Origin: Paludibacter sp.
Lineage (GTDB): Bacteria > Bacteroidota > Bacteroidia > Bacteroidales > Paludibacteraceae
DNA: 64,000 nt
Reading direction: 5' to 3'
NCBI GenBank assembly: GCA_028710895.1
Contig: JAQTTH010000003.1
Coordinates: forward strand, 124,001 to 188,000
The translations under genes were made by a program, and so were the position numbers. Position 1 is the first letter of the stretch. Every line of letters starts with the position of its first letter. The notes under the pieces were generated by a model. The model worked only from the letters and a program-made list of their open reading frames with translations. It had not been told where the DNA came from and did no database searches. Below, one piece after another: positions 26,960 to 36,166 of this stretch.

Positions 26960-29002
26960 TTAGAATTTCAATGCTAACGTAGACCGAATGGAACGCCCCG
27001 GCATTGGGAAAAAGCGTACGATAGCATAATTTTCGTTGAGTAAATTGAGCATTTCGATGTTTAAAGAAAGGTTGATCGAATGTTTCAATTGAAAATTCCT
27101 CGAAAACGATATGCTATGATCCGTGTAACCCGGCAACCGGTTCTCGGCATAATTCTGAAAACCGGCATATCGGTGTCCCGACCAAAGTAATGAATACGAT
27201 ACATTTACCCACGGAGTTTCGATGGCCGCCCGTCCTGAACCGGAAACTCGTGGTGTGTAGGGTAGTTGATGGTTGTAAGTCCCGGCATCATTTGGATCGG
27301 TGGCATTCAGTGCCCGCTGATAGGTGTACGTAGTTCCAAGGGCCAACCCAATATTTTTGCTGATACTAATTGTCGTTTCAGCAGTCAAATCCAGCCCATC
27401 AACCGTCACTTTTCCCAAATTTACTGTCGTCCAGATTGCAGCATTTTTTGTAGGATACGCCACAATCTTATTGGCAATGTCGTTGTGATATACATCGGCT
27501 GTAAGCGTGAAAAGTGGTAACCAGTTATCTATTGTGGAAGAATACGTTAGTCCCAGATTATACTGATTGGTATCTTCGGGTTTCAAACGGCTGCTTTCTG
27601 ATTTGAAATAATACAAATCGTTGAAAGTAGGTAACCGGAAAATGTTTTTGTAAAATGCTCTTAAACGCAAATCGATTTTCTCCAAAGGTTTAATGGTAAA
27701 GCTAAAAAAGGGTGAGAAGCGTTGTTGGTTCTCGATGGCAATATCTGATTTTGCTGTTTCGTGTGTAACTGTTGATAGCATACTGGCTGTTGCAAGTATA
27801 TTGTTTCGAACGTACTTGGCTGCAATATTGCTTAGCCATGTATAACGAACCGGCGTTGTTGAGGCATCCAGGCTTGTAATTGCTCCATCGGTTGAGGCGG
27901 AGAACGATAAATTTTCAAATGCACGGAAAAGTGCCGAAGCCGATCCGTAATATTCCTGCTGCAGATAATTGTTTACGGTTTGTCCTGCCGCGTTTAGCGA
28001 AGTAGGATCTAAATAATGCATAGTACCACGGTTATACTTGGCATTGGTCTGAAACGCCCAAAGCTTTGAAAATTCTTTTTCGTAGTGAGCCTGAGTGAAA
28101 AAGGTTTCATCTTCGAGCCGTTGCGACGAAGAATTCTCAACGTTGTAAAAGACTGTAGCTCCGGGCAAACCGCGTTTAGAATTGTAGTAATAGCTTTTCA
28201 GGTAGCCCGATTCTTTTTCGGAAAAACGGGCGTACAAAGCTCCTTCCAAGCGGAGGTTATGCACATCGGTATTTTTACGGGTTTCATGCGAAGTGCTGTC
28301 GCCACTCGAAAGTCCATATTCCAATAAATACGGATATTCACCATCGGCAGTAAGTAATTCGGCGCTAAGCGTTGCTGAAAGTATCGGGTTTATTTTGGCT
28401 TGTAACCAGAGTGCATGATTGAATAATCCAAAAGATCCATCCTTGAAAGTTACTTTGCCATTCAGTTTTTTATTTCCTTCAAATTTGGGTGTGAGTGTTT
28501 TGATATTCAAGACAGAAGCTGATGCAAACAATCGTGCCGGTTGAAAGATATTATCGCTTTGTCCGTTGCTGAGCGAAAGCATATCCACATTATCAAGCGA
28601 AAACCGACCAATATCAATTTGCCCGGTCTGACAATCGGTGAGTGTGATGCCATCGTAACTCACAGCTGTGTGATTAGCACCCAAACTTCGCACCGAAACA
28701 GTTTTTAAGCCACCAATACCGCCATAATCTTTTACCGAAACACCGGAAAAATATTTCACTGCATCCGAAACCTGAAGTACATTGAGTTTATCGATTTGCT
28801 TTGCCGAAAGAACCTGAAGCGGAGCAGAGGAACGGATTTCTGTATCGCGGTAGAGTTCGGTAACAGTAACTTCGGTGATAGAATAAACTTTCGAAGTGTC
28901 CGGTTTTTGAACTTGTTGCTGTCCAAAAACAGAAAACGGAGCGAGTATGCTGCAAAAAGCAACAATCCGGGTTTTTGATAATTGAAAGTTTAAAATACGC
29001 AT
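26960..29002 (-). CDS. btuB: TonB-dependent receptor, probable cobalamin transporter
   Basis: The 680-residue receptor has a signal sequence (MRILNFQLSKTRIVAFCSIL then APFSVFG). The TonB-box region is STVTVTEL-like (SITEVTVTELY). A plug domain contains SDAVKYFSGVSVKDYGGIGG and TVSVRSLGANHTAVSYDGI, and the barrel ends LRSTLALKF with a terminal Phe. The function as a vitamin B12 receptor rests on the cobalamin riboswitch directly upstream rather than on the protein itself. I start at 29002, since the longer frame to 29074 places residues before the signal peptide. No BtuF/C/D or cobinamide genes are adjacent. Confidence 0.88.
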   Translation of the reverse strand: MRILNFQLSKTRIVAFCSILAPFSVFGQQQVQKPDTSKVYSITEVTVTELYRDTEIRSSAPLQVLSAKQIDKLNVLQVSDAVKYFSGVSVKDYGGIGGLKTVSVRSLGANHTAVSYDGITLTDCQTGQIDIGRFSLDNVDMLSLSNGQSDNIFQPARLFASASVLNIKTLTPKFEGNKKLNGKVTFKDGSFGLFNHALWLQAKINPILSATLSAELLTADGEYPYLLEYGLSSGDSTSHETRKNTDVHNLRLEGALYARFSEKESGYLKSYYYNSKRGLPGATVFYNVENSSSQRLEDETFFTQAHYEKEFSKLWAFQTNAKYNRGTMHYLDPTSLNAAGQTVNNYLQQEYYGSASALFRAFENLSFSASTDGAITSLDASTTPVRYTWLSNIAAKYVRNNILATASMLSTVTHETAKSDIAIENQQRFSPFFSFTIKPLEKIDLRLRAFYKNIFRLPTFNDLYYFKSESSRLKPEDTNQYNLGLTYSSTIDNWLPLFTLTADVYHNDIANKIVAYPTKNAAIWTTVNLGKVTVDGLDLTAETTISISKNIGLALGTTYTYQRALNATDPNDAGTYNHQLPYTPRVSGSGRAAIETPWVNVSYSLLWSGHRYAGFQNYAENRLPGYTDHSISFSRNFQLKHSINLSLNIEMLNLLNENYAIVRFFPMPGRSIRSTLALKF

Positions 29003-29109
29003 ACAATCTATTTGTTTGCTATCGAACCAAATAGCTTGCAAGAAAAGAAAAATCAATTGTGCAATAACCTGCAAAACTGGTTTTTAGCTCTGTCCTCGAA
29101 AGCTTTAAA

Positions 29110-29300
29110 AACGGATAATGCATGGCAGGTCTTCTGACTTACTCTGTATTTGAACGCCTTCCCATTTCTCATTAGACGAAATAGTGGCTAAGGAATTGTT
29201 CAATACCTGTTGCGAGTTTACAGCAGCGGGACTGTTGCCGATTTTCACGGCATTCCCTTTTAATTGCTTTCCACGAAGTGCGAATAAGCAAACCAATGCG
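29110..29300 (-). ncRNA. Cobalamin (B12) riboswitch
   Basis: Read on the minus strand, the region shows the riboswitch landmarks in order: GGGAATGCCGTGAAAATCGG, CAACAGTCCCGCTGCTGTAA, TGGGAAGGCG, and the 3' B12 box GTCAGAAGACCTGCC. The binding of adenosylcobalamin or another corrinoid should lower expression of the receptor gene that begins at 29002. Short open frames across 29105-29423 are translations of this RNA and not genes. Confidence 0.92.
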
Positions 29301-29304
29301 GGTG

Positions 29305-29312
29305 CAAAGATA
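29305..29312 (-). promoter_or_regulatory. -7 promoter box of the riboswitch-btuB transcript
   Basis: On the minus strand TATCTTTG occupies 29312-29305, directly before the riboswitch, matching TAnnTTTG. Confidence 0.55.
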
Positions 29313-29432
29313 TTGCTTTAAATTCATAATTAATAATTCAAAATGCATAATTCTTTGTGTCAGTTCAATTTGTAAAATATCTTTCGTTTTTAAATTGGCA
29401 AAATAGCTATTAATAATTGGCACAATTTTTCG

Positions 29433-29440
29433 TATCTTTG
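29433..29440 (+). promoter_or_regulatory. -7 promoter box of the djlA-like gene
   Basis: TATCTTTG matches the consensus and lies 31 bases before the start at 29472. Confidence 0.55.
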
Positions 29441-29471
29441 TCGCCCTAAAATCATTTCAAATATTGTTGTT

Positions 29472-30206
29472 ATGGGAAGTTTTGGAAAATGGATTGGTGG
29501 TGGACTTGGTTGGGCTTTTGGTGGTCCGATTGGTGCATTAATTGGATTTGCTGTCGGATCTATGTTCGATGGTTCAAATGTTACTGTTTCAAGCAATACA
29601 TCTGGACCAAACCGTACAGCTGAAGGCGATTTCAAAATGAGTTTATTGGTGCTCATGGCTTGTATTATGAAAGCCGACGGGCGAATAATGAAGGCTGAAC
29701 TAGCGGTCGCCAAGCGATTTCTGGTTGCAAATTTTGGAGAACAGGGCGCATTGGAAGCTCTTCAAATATTAAAAAATTTATTGGAACAGCCAATTGATGA
29801 AACACAAGTTGCTTTGCAGATAAACCAATACATGAATTATTCTTCGAAACTGGAATTGCTGCATTTACTTTTTGATATTGCTTATGCCGATGACGAAATT
29901 CATGACTCAGAACTAGCTGCTATTAAACGAATTGCTGATATTTTCCGCATCGACCGCCTGGACTTCGAATCGTTGAAGGCGCCTTATATGAAGCAGGTTG
30001 ATCGGGACTGGGCATATAAAGCACTTGAAATTGAGCCAACTGCTACCGATGATGAAATCAAAAAAGCATATCGTAAAATGGCCAAAAAATATCACCCCGA
30101 TTTGGTAAATGAACTGGGAGAAGATGTAAAGAAATCGGCCACAGAGAAATTTCGATCTGTTAACGAGGCGTATGAAAGTCTCAAGAAACAAAGAGGATTT
30201 AGCTAA
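29472..30206 (+). CDS. djlA: DjlA-like co-chaperone (TerB plus J domain)
   Basis: The 244-residue protein begins with a glycine-rich hydrophobic segment ([21 protein letters not shown]), a likely membrane anchor. A TerB-like helical domain spans about 55-165 ([20 protein letters not shown]). The C-terminal J domain carries [14 protein letters not shown] with the HPD tripeptide that activates DnaK. This arrangement is that of DjlA, an inner-membrane co-chaperone, though the J domain here is directly C-terminal and short. Downstream gap holds microrepeats and then the four-helix bundle gene. Confidence 0.85.
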   Translation: MGSFGKWIGGGLGWAFGGPIGALIGFAVGSMFDGSNVTVSSNTSGPNRTAEGDFKMSLLVLMACIMKADGRIMKAELAVAKRFLVANFGEQGALEALQILKNLLEQPIDETQVALQINQYMNYSSKLELLHLLFDIAYADDEIHDSELAAIKRIADIFRIDRLDFESLKAPYMKQVDRDWAYKALEIEPTATDDEIKKAYRKMAKKYHPDLVNELGEDVKKSATEKFRSVNEAYESLKKQRGFS

Positions 30207-30261
30207 TTTACGATTGTAGATTTCAAATTTACGATTGGATTGACTAATTCATTATTGAAAA

Positions 30262-30621
30262 ATGAAAGAGGAAATAAAGAAACGTACAAAGAGTATTGGT
30301 TTAGAAGTAATCAAACTTATTGATGAGTTACCAAGCAAGACATCATCAAAAGCTATTGCTGCTCAAATTATAAGATGTGCCACCTCAATTGGAGCAAACT
30401 ATCGTGCAGCATGCAGGGCTAAATCAGATGCGGATTTTATAAATAAATTGAAGATTGTTGAAGAGGAAACTGACGAAACAATTTATTGGCTGGAAGTTTT
30501 GGAAGAAAGTGGATTAATTGCTTTTGAAAAAACAGTATTGATAAAGAAAGAGACCAATGAAATATTGGCAATTGTTGTTGCCTCAATTAATACTGTTCGT
30601 AATAGAATCAATCATAAATAA
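30262..30621 (+). CDS. Four helix bundle protein (S23/IVP family)
   Basis: The 119-residue all-helical product has the family hallmarks: SKAIAAQIIRCATSIGANYRAACRAKSDADF, seen here as QIIRCATSIGANYRAA and SDADFINKLKIVEEE, then ETIYWLEVLEESGL. These proteins were first found in intervening sequences of 23S rRNA; the free-standing form is common in Bacteroidota and has no clear role. The AT-rich microrepeats on both sides (30207-30260 and 30622-30676) suggest it was inserted between djlA and cysS. Confidence 0.88.
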   Translation: MKEEIKKRTKSIGLEVIKLIDELPSKTSSKAIAAQIIRCATSIGANYRAACRAKSDADFINKLKIVEEETDETIYWLEVLEESGLIAFEKTVLIKKETNEILAIVVASINTVRNRINHK

Positions 30622-30676
30622 GCTTAGAATTAGATATCCAATCTAAAATCTAATATCAAAAATTTACAATGGACTT

Positions 30677-32143
30677 ATGGAACACAACTTATATATTTAC
30701 AACACATTAAGTCGCTCAAAGGAGCAGTTTATTCCACTTCACAACGATAGAGTGGGCATGTATGTCTGCGGACCAACCGTTTACAGCGACGTTCATTTAG
30801 GCAATTGCCGTACCTTTATTTCATTCGATGTGATTTATCGTTATTTGATTTACCTGGGATATAAAGTGCGCTATGTCAGAAATATAACCGATGCCGGACA
30901 CTTGGAAGGTGACCGCGATGAAGGTGACGATAAATTTGCCAAAAAGGCGAAGTTGGAACAACTTGAACCTATGGAAATTGTTCAGAAATATACGGTAGGT
31001 TTTCATGAAATTTTGAGTATTTTCAATACACTTCCACCGAGTATTGAACCCACTGCAACCGGTCACATATCGGAGCAAATTGAAATTGTAAAACAAATTT
31101 TGGATAGTGGCTATGGGTACGAAAAGGCCGGAACTATTTATTTTGACGTTGAAAAATATAACAAGGACTTTCAATACGGCATCCTGACGAATAGAAAATT
31201 AGAAGATTTACTCGAAGGTACCCGCGAGCTAGGTGGACAAGACGAGAAAAAAGGACGTTTGGATTTTGCGTTGTGGATAAAAGCAAAACCCGAAACGCTT
31301 ATGCAATGGCCTTCGCCCTGGGGTTGGGGTTTCCCGGGCTGGCATTTGGAGTGTTCGGCCATGAGCTCAAAATATCTGGGAAAAACCTTTGATATTCACG
31401 GAGGTGGAATGGACTTACAGGCAACACATCACACCAACGAAATTGCTCAGTCGCAAGCTTGTCATCACGCAGCTCCGGTAAAATATTGGATGCATACCAA
31501 TATGTTGACTGTGAATGGTGTACGTATGTCGAAATCAGCAGGAAACGGATTTTTGCCGAAGGAATTATTCACCGGTTCACATCCGTTGTTAGAGCGGGGA
31601 TATTCGCCAATGACAGTGCGTTTTTTTATGGCGCAATCGCATTACCGGAGTACGTTGGATTTCTCCAATGAAGCGCTGCAAGCATCCGAAAAAGGTTTTA
31701 GCCGTTTGATGGAAGGATACGCCCGTTTGCAAAAACTGAATGCTTCAGCAGCTTCATCGATTGAAACTGCCGGACTTCGCACGAAATGCGAGGAAGCCAT
31801 GAACGATGATTTCAATACGCCTATTGTGATTGCTCATTTATTTGATTCGTTGCGTGCTATCAATTTAGTGCACGATGGTAAAGAAACAATTTCTACCGCC
31901 GATTTGGCTGAACTAAAAGCAGTTTATTCTGCGTTTATTGAAGATGTTTTGGGATTAAAATCCGAAACTGAAGCATCAGCAGGAAGCGAAGCATTTAAGA
32001 AAGCCATTGATTTACTGCTGAATATGCGCCTTGAGGCAAAACAAAATAAAGACTGGGCAACCAGCGATAAAATTCGGAATGAACTCACTGCTCTTGGCTT
32101 TGAAATAAAGGATACCAAGGACGGATTTGAGTGGAAGATATAA
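30677..32143 (+). CDS. cysS: Cysteinyl-tRNA synthetase
   Basis: This class I synthetase charges tRNA-Cys. The zinc and ATP-site region reads [20 protein letters not shown], with HLGN as the HIGH equivalent. [20 protein letters not shown] and [20 protein letters not shown] carry the remaining zinc-binding Cys and His residues, and [10 protein letters not shown] is the KMSKS loop. Length (488 residues) is normal. I chose ATG 30677 ([11 protein letters not shown]), which gives the standard family beginning. rbfA starts 53 bases downstream. Confidence 0.97.
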   Translation: MEHNLYIYNTLSRSKEQFIPLHNDRVGMYVCGPTVYSDVHLGNCRTFISFDVIYRYLIYLGYKVRYVRNITDAGHLEGDRDEGDDKFAKKAKLEQLEPMEIVQKYTVGFHEILSIFNTLPPSIEPTATGHISEQIEIVKQILDSGYGYEKAGTIYFDVEKYNKDFQYGILTNRKLEDLLEGTRELGGQDEKKGRLDFALWIKAKPETLMQWPSPWGWGFPGWHLECSAMSSKYLGKTFDIHGGGMDLQATHHTNEIAQSQACHHAAPVKYWMHTNMLTVNGVRMSKSAGNGFLPKELFTGSHPLLERGYSPMTVRFFMAQSHYRSTLDFSNEALQASEKGFSRLMEGYARLQKLNASAASSIETAGLRTKCEEAMNDDFNTPIVIAHLFDSLRAINLVHDGKETISTADLAELKAVYSAFIEDVLGLKSETEASAGSEAFKKAIDLLLNMRLEAKQNKDWATSDKIRNELTALGFEIKDTKDGFEWKI

Positions 32144-32196
32144 TGTCACCGGAATAAGCAAATGCTTTATTTCCAATTAAACTAAACTAAAAAACA

Positions 32197-32577
32197 ATGG
32201 AAACAACAAGACAACAAAAAATATCGCGTATGTTGCAAAAAGAATTGGGAGAAATCTTTTTGTTGTATGCACGTGAGCTACAGGGAACTTTAATTACCGT
32301 TACAGCTGTTCGTATAAGTCCCGATTTGGGAATTGCCCGTACACACCTGAGCATTTTTCCAAGCAATAAAACGGCTGAAGTGTTGACAAAAGTACAGGAA
32401 GACCGAAACTCTATTCGCTTCGACTTAGGAAAACGTGTTCGTCACCAATTGCGCATTGTGCCGGAATTATTTTTCCACGTTGACGATTCGTTGGATTATC
32501 TCGAAAACATCGATAATTTGCTAAAAAGCGATCCTCCATCACCGTTGAAAGAAGGTGAAGTAATTGAGTTGGACTAG
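32197..32577 (+). CDS. rbfA: Ribosome-binding factor A
   Basis: RbfA is a KH-fold protein that helps mature the 30S subunit and its 16S 5' end. METTRQQKISRMLQKELGEI is the usual N-terminal helix. ITVTAVRISPDLGIARTHLS contains the conserved strand before the KH kink, and RHQLRIVPELFFHVDDSLDY is the C-terminal conserved part. Length (126 residues) is normal. The LolC/E-type permease gene follows 16 bases downstream; the RbfA-ABC permease order is common in Bacteroidota. Confidence 0.93.
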   Translation: METTRQQKISRMLQKELGEIFLLYARELQGTLITVTAVRISPDLGIARTHLSIFPSNKTAEVLTKVQEDRNSIRFDLGKRVRHQLRIVPELFFHVDDSLDYLENIDNLLKSDPPSPLKEGEVIELD

Positions 32578-32593
32578 TACTGCAATTTTCAGC

Positions 32594-33859
32594 ATGTCAG
32601 AGCAAAAAGAAACAATACAAAACAGATTTCGCGGACTTTCCTTTTCGTTAAGGATAGCTCGCAGGTATCTTTTTTCCAAGAAGTCACACAACGCCATCAA
32701 TATCATTTCCGGTATTTCGGCTGGTGGTGTAGCTATTGGAACAATGGCTTTGGTGTGTGTGTTGTCGGTTTTTAATGGCTTTGAAGGGCTTATTTCGGAT
32801 ATGTTTTCGGCATTCGATCCCGATTTGAAAATCACGTTGACACAGGGTAAAACCTTTGATGTCAATACAAAGGAGTTTGATGAACTGAGAAAATCGAAAT
32901 CGGTGGTAGTATTTACCGAAGTAGTTGAAGAAAATGCCCTGCTTCGGTTCAAGGACAAGCAAATGCCGGCCACAATTAAAGGCGTTAGCGACAATTTTGA
33001 ACGAATGACCCGCATCGACAGTATCATGTACGATGGTAGTTTTATCTTGTTTGATGGCGCTTTTCAACGATCTATTCCGGGTTTGGGGGTTGCAAGCATT
33101 TTAGGAGCGGGGGCACATTTTATTGATCCTCTGTATATTTACGCTCCAAAGCGTACGTCGAAAATAAATTTGCTCCGACCTGAGAATAGTTTCAATCGTG
33201 AGGCAACTTTTGTGTCTGGAATTTTTTCGGTAAAACAGGCACAGTACGACGATCATTTCGTGTTAGTTCCCATCTCACTTGCCCGCGATTTGTTCGAATA
33301 TGATAAAAATACAGTTTCTGAAGTTGAACTTAAACTATCCAAAAGTGTCAATAAGGATGATACGCAAAAGCAAATAAAAGCTTTGTTAGGTGATAAATTT
33401 CAGGTGAAAAACCGTTACGAACAACAGGAAAACTTCTTTAAAATCATGAAGGTTGAGAAATGGATTACTTACCTCATTCTTTGTTTTATCTTGTTGATTG
33501 CCAGCTTTAATATCATTGGTTCTTTGTCGATGCTCATTATTGATAAGCGGGCTGACATTGAAACGTTGCGAAATTTAGGTGCCGATAATCGCCTGATAAA
33601 AAGGGTATTTCTATTTGAAGGTTGGATGATTTCGGCCGTTGGAGCGCTTGGTGGTATTGCTTTGGGAACGATATTATGCTTGCTGCAGCAACATTTTGGT
33701 TTGCTGAAACTTGGTACCGGCTATGTAGTTAATGCTTACCCGGTTGTTACAAATGCATTGGATTTATTACTTGTGTTTGTCACTGTTCTGGCTATGGGCT
33801 TTCTGGCTGCTTATTATCCGGTACGTTATATTCATACCAAAACAGATTTAGCTGATTAA
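32594..33859 (+). CDS. FtsX-like ABC permease, LolC/LolE type
   Basis: The 421-residue protein has an N-terminal membrane segment (GGVAIGTMALVCVLSVFNGF), a large periplasmic domain (about 55-265) and three C-terminal membrane helices (LILCFILLIASFNIIGSLSM and later). This is the MacB/LolC/E topology. Such permeases release lipoproteins from the inner membrane for outer-membrane transport; the opening SLRIARRYLFSKKSHNAINI, seen as ARRYLFSKKSHNAINII, fits LolE. The ATPase partner is not adjacent. I start at 32594 rather than 32564, which overlaps rbfA. Confidence 0.85.
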   Translation: MSEQKETIQNRFRGLSFSLRIARRYLFSKKSHNAINIISGISAGGVAIGTMALVCVLSVFNGFEGLISDMFSAFDPDLKITLTQGKTFDVNTKEFDELRKSKSVVVFTEVVEENALLRFKDKQMPATIKGVSDNFERMTRIDSIMYDGSFILFDGAFQRSIPGLGVASILGAGAHFIDPLYIYAPKRTSKINLLRPENSFNREATFVSGIFSVKQAQYDDHFVLVPISLARDLFEYDKNTVSEVELKLSKSVNKDDTQKQIKALLGDKFQVKNRYEQQENFFKIMKVEKWITYLILCFILLIASFNIIGSLSMLIIDKRADIETLRNLGADNRLIKRVFLFEGWMISAVGALGGIALGTILCLLQQHFGLLKLGTGYVVNAYPVVTNALDLLLVFVTVLAMGFLAAYYPVRYIHTKTDLAD

Positions 33860-33919
33860 ATTTTCAAACAACATAATCGTCCATTTTTCGTTATTAGAAA
33901 ATATCAATTTGGTTTCTAA

Positions 33920-34531
33920 ATGAAAAAATTCATTCTTCTTGTTTCATTTTGTGCTTGTTTATTTACTTCATGTAAATATGAGCCGGTTGTGCTATATACT
34001 TACAATGTAAATCCCAAATACTCATGGGGATATGTTGAATTTTTTGGTAAGGAATATGCCGATTATGGAATTACGAATAATCTTTTGTCCGTTTCACTCT
34101 TCTCCGATTCGTTGAGTATTGATAGCGTTGGGAGTTTGCAGGGCTTAGGCCAGTTTTTGTTTCTCGAAGATGTGTATGTAGCTCCAACCGATACGTTGCT
34201 GCCTGTTGCCACCTATACAATTTCCAATTCTCACGAAGCTTATACTGTTTCGCCCGGTAAGAATGATACTGTTGGTACAGAAGTTTTTCCAATTGGCGCT
34301 TACATTTCTTATTACGAAGCCAATGCATCAAAATCGACCCTCAAATTTATTTCCGAAGGCACTTTTACAGTGTCCAGACTTGGGAACAACTACACGATTG
34401 TTTGCAACCTCAAGACAGCAGACAAGAAGGCTTTGAAGGGTGCTTTCTACGGCAAATTACCTCACATTGATGAATCTTTGATCAGGCAAAGTTCTCGTTC
34501 ACGAGGGATTCATCGTTTCCTCAAATTATAG
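33920..34531 (+). CDS. Hypothetical lipoprotein
   Basis: The 203-residue product has a lipoprotein signal (MKKFILLVSFCACLFTSC) with the acylated Cys near residue 18. The mature part is beta-rich and ends with NYTIVCNLKTADKKALKGAFYGKL, a pattern often seen in surface lipoproteins of Bacteroidota that I cannot name. It lies alone between the permease and the LacI regulator gene. Confidence 0.7.
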   Translation: MKKFILLVSFCACLFTSCKYEPVVLYTYNVNPKYSWGYVEFFGKEYADYGITNNLLSVSLFSDSLSIDSVGSLQGLGQFLFLEDVYVAPTDTLLPVATYTISNSHEAYTVSPGKNDTVGTEVFPIGAYISYYEANASKSTLKFISEGTFTVSRLGNNYTIVCNLKTADKKALKGAFYGKLPHIDESLIRQSSRSRGIHRFLKL

Positions 34532-34596
34532 TTATTCTTATCTTCAAATAATTTTCAATTTTGGGCCAAAAATGTCAATGATTTGAGAAAATTCTC

Positions 34597-34615
34597 TATC
34601 TTTGCACACGTTTGT
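34597..34615 (+). promoter_or_regulatory. LacI gene promoter overlapping a likely operator
   Basis: The -7 box TATCTTTG (34597-34604) runs straight into GCACACGTTTGT (34604-34615). That differs at two of twelve positions from the perfect palindrome before fucU. Binding here would cover the transcription start, so the regulator probably represses its own gene. Confidence 0.5.
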
Positions 34616-34628
34616 ATTTTGCTCGTAT

Positions 34629-35639
34629 ATGAAGAAAAGAATCACGATAAAAGACATTGCCAAAGAGCTTAATGTACATCATTCCACCGTGTCGCGTGCC
34701 CTGCGTAACGATCCACGCGTGAATGAGGTTACCCGTGATGCTGTGTTGGCCTATGCCCGTGAGCATGAATATCAGACGAATATGAACGCCGTTCAGTTGC
34801 GCGGAACAAGCAACAATGCCATTGCACTCATTGTTCCCAATATCAACCACAGCTTTTTCTCCGATATTGTAAGTAAACTTACCAACTTGGCTTACAGCAA
34901 AGGGTACGTCATTTCTGTATTTCAAACCAACGAAAAATACCAGCAGGAAAAGGAAATTGTCAATACAATTATTCGCCATAATTTTGCAGGTGTGATTGTT
35001 TCAATAGCAAAGGATACAGTGAATAGCGACCATTTTGGAGTTCTGAGTAAGTTTGGGATTCCGTTGGTGTTTTTCGATCGTATTTGCGAGGATGTTCCAA
35101 CTCCAAAGGTGAAAATAAATAATTATGAAATTACGGCAAAGGCCACTGAATACCTGATAAAAAAAGGGTATCGGAATATTGCTCACCTTACAGCAACAAC
35201 CAGCATCAATGTATTTCGCGACCGGGAAAACGGATATTTGGATATGTTGAAAAAATACGGGTTGGAATATCAACAACCCATTATGGTGCAGGATGATTTC
35301 AGTATTGAACTTGGGAAAAAGTTGCTCTCAGGGTTGTGGAACATGCCTGTAAAACCCGATGCCATCATTTCTTCATCGGTGCATATGACTGTTGGAATTA
35401 TGCTCGAAGCGAGGAAATCCGGAATTCGAATTCCAGAAGATCTTGGCTTGATTACATTTGGCAGCTTACTTTCGTCTGAAATAATTGAACCCCAGGTAAC
35501 GTGCATCGAACAGCCCGAAGCAGAAATTGCCGAAATATCATTTGATTTACTTGAAAAAATGATAAGTCATGAAATTGAAATAGGGAAATCAATCGAAAAA
35601 ACGGTAGAGGCTGAAATCATTTTCAAAAAATCTTGTTAG
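34629..35639 (+). CDS. LacI-family transcriptional regulator
   Basis: The N-terminus MKKRITIKDIAKELNVHHST is the LacI helix-turn-helix, followed by the hinge region (QLRGTSNNAIALIVPNI). A periplasmic-binding-protein-like effector domain spans 60-336. Members repress sugar genes and let go when bound to a sugar or phosphosugar. The inducer is probably a fucose pathway intermediate, judging by the neighbours. I start at 34629; the longer frame to 34602 would run into the operator/promoter. A palindromic site GCACACGTGTGC stands before fucU and a variant overlaps its own promoter. Confidence 0.9.
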   Translation: MKKRITIKDIAKELNVHHSTVSRALRNDPRVNEVTRDAVLAYAREHEYQTNMNAVQLRGTSNNAIALIVPNINHSFFSDIVSKLTNLAYSKGYVISVFQTNEKYQQEKEIVNTIIRHNFAGVIVSIAKDTVNSDHFGVLSKFGIPLVFFDRICEDVPTPKVKINNYEITAKATEYLIKKGYRNIAHLTATTSINVFRDRENGYLDMLKKYGLEYQQPIMVQDDFSIELGKKLLSGLWNMPVKPDAIISSSVHMTVGIMLEARKSGIRIPEDLGLITFGSLLSSEIIEPQVTCIEQPEAEIAEISFDLLEKMISHEIEIGKSIEKTVEAEIIFKKSC

Positions 35640-35678
35640 TCAATTTAGACTCTAAATATAATTTATTCAATCATTTAT

Positions 35679-35690
35679 GCACACGTGTGC
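35679..35690. promoter_or_regulatory. Candidate LacI-family operator before fucU
   Basis: GCACACGTGTGC is a perfect 12-bp palindrome with central CG, typical of LacI-family sites. It lies 18 bases before the fucU start. A near match stands at 34604-34615 before the LacI gene itself. Confidence 0.5.
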
Positions 35691-35708
35691 TGATAAAAAC
35701 AAAATCTC

Positions 35709-36146
35709 ATGTTAAAAGGAATTTCCCCACTTATTAGCCCTGAACTGTTGGCAGTTTTGGCACGTATGGGTCACGGCGACGAAATTATTCTGGCTGATGC
35801 TCATTTCCCCGGTGAAACGTTTAATGACCGTGTTTTGCGCGCCGATGGACTTCGTATCCCCGAATTACTGGCCGCTATTTTACCACTCTTTGAACTCGAT
35901 GCCTATGTTCCGCATCCATTAGCTATGATGGCAGCTGTTTCCGGCGATACACTCGATCCAAAAGTCGAAGAATCGTATCTGAAAAGTATTCACATAACAA
36001 ATCCGGATGCTGCTGCTATTGAGAGAATCGATCGTTTTGTTTTTTACGAAAGAACGAAATCTGCTTTTGCAGTGGTGATGACTGGCGAAACAGCAAAATA
36101 CGGAAATATATTACTAAAGAAAGGTGTAACACCTATTAATTCATAA
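35709..36146 (+). CDS. fucU: L-fucose mutarotase
   Basis: FucU speeds the alpha/beta anomer switch of L-fucose, helping the isomerase. The 145-residue product begins [20 protein letters not shown] and contains [17 protein letters not shown] (the catalytic His region of RbsD/FucU folds). [19 protein letters not shown] and the C-terminal [10 protein letters not shown] are also family features. Length is typical. A candidate LacI-type operator is 18 bases before its start. The Zn-dehydrogenase gene follows after 20 bases of AT-rich microrepeat. Confidence 0.95.
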   Translation: MLKGISPLISPELLAVLARMGHGDEIILADAHFPGETFNDRVLRADGLRIPELLAAILPLFELDAYVPHPLAMMAAVSGDTLDPKVEESYLKSIHITNPDAAAIERIDRFVFYERTKSAFAVVMTGETAKYGNILLKKGVTPINS

Positions 36147-36166
36147 TTTATAATTCACAATTCATA

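Noticed and set aside
29105-29423. Two short minus-strand frames upstream of the BtuB-like gene
   Set aside because: They coincide with the cobalamin riboswitch sequence, whose conserved RNA motifs explain the region.
35644-35656. TTTAGA-C-TCTAAA palindrome after the LacI gene
   Set aside because: Short, without a T-run and without a second copy; too little to call a terminator or operator.
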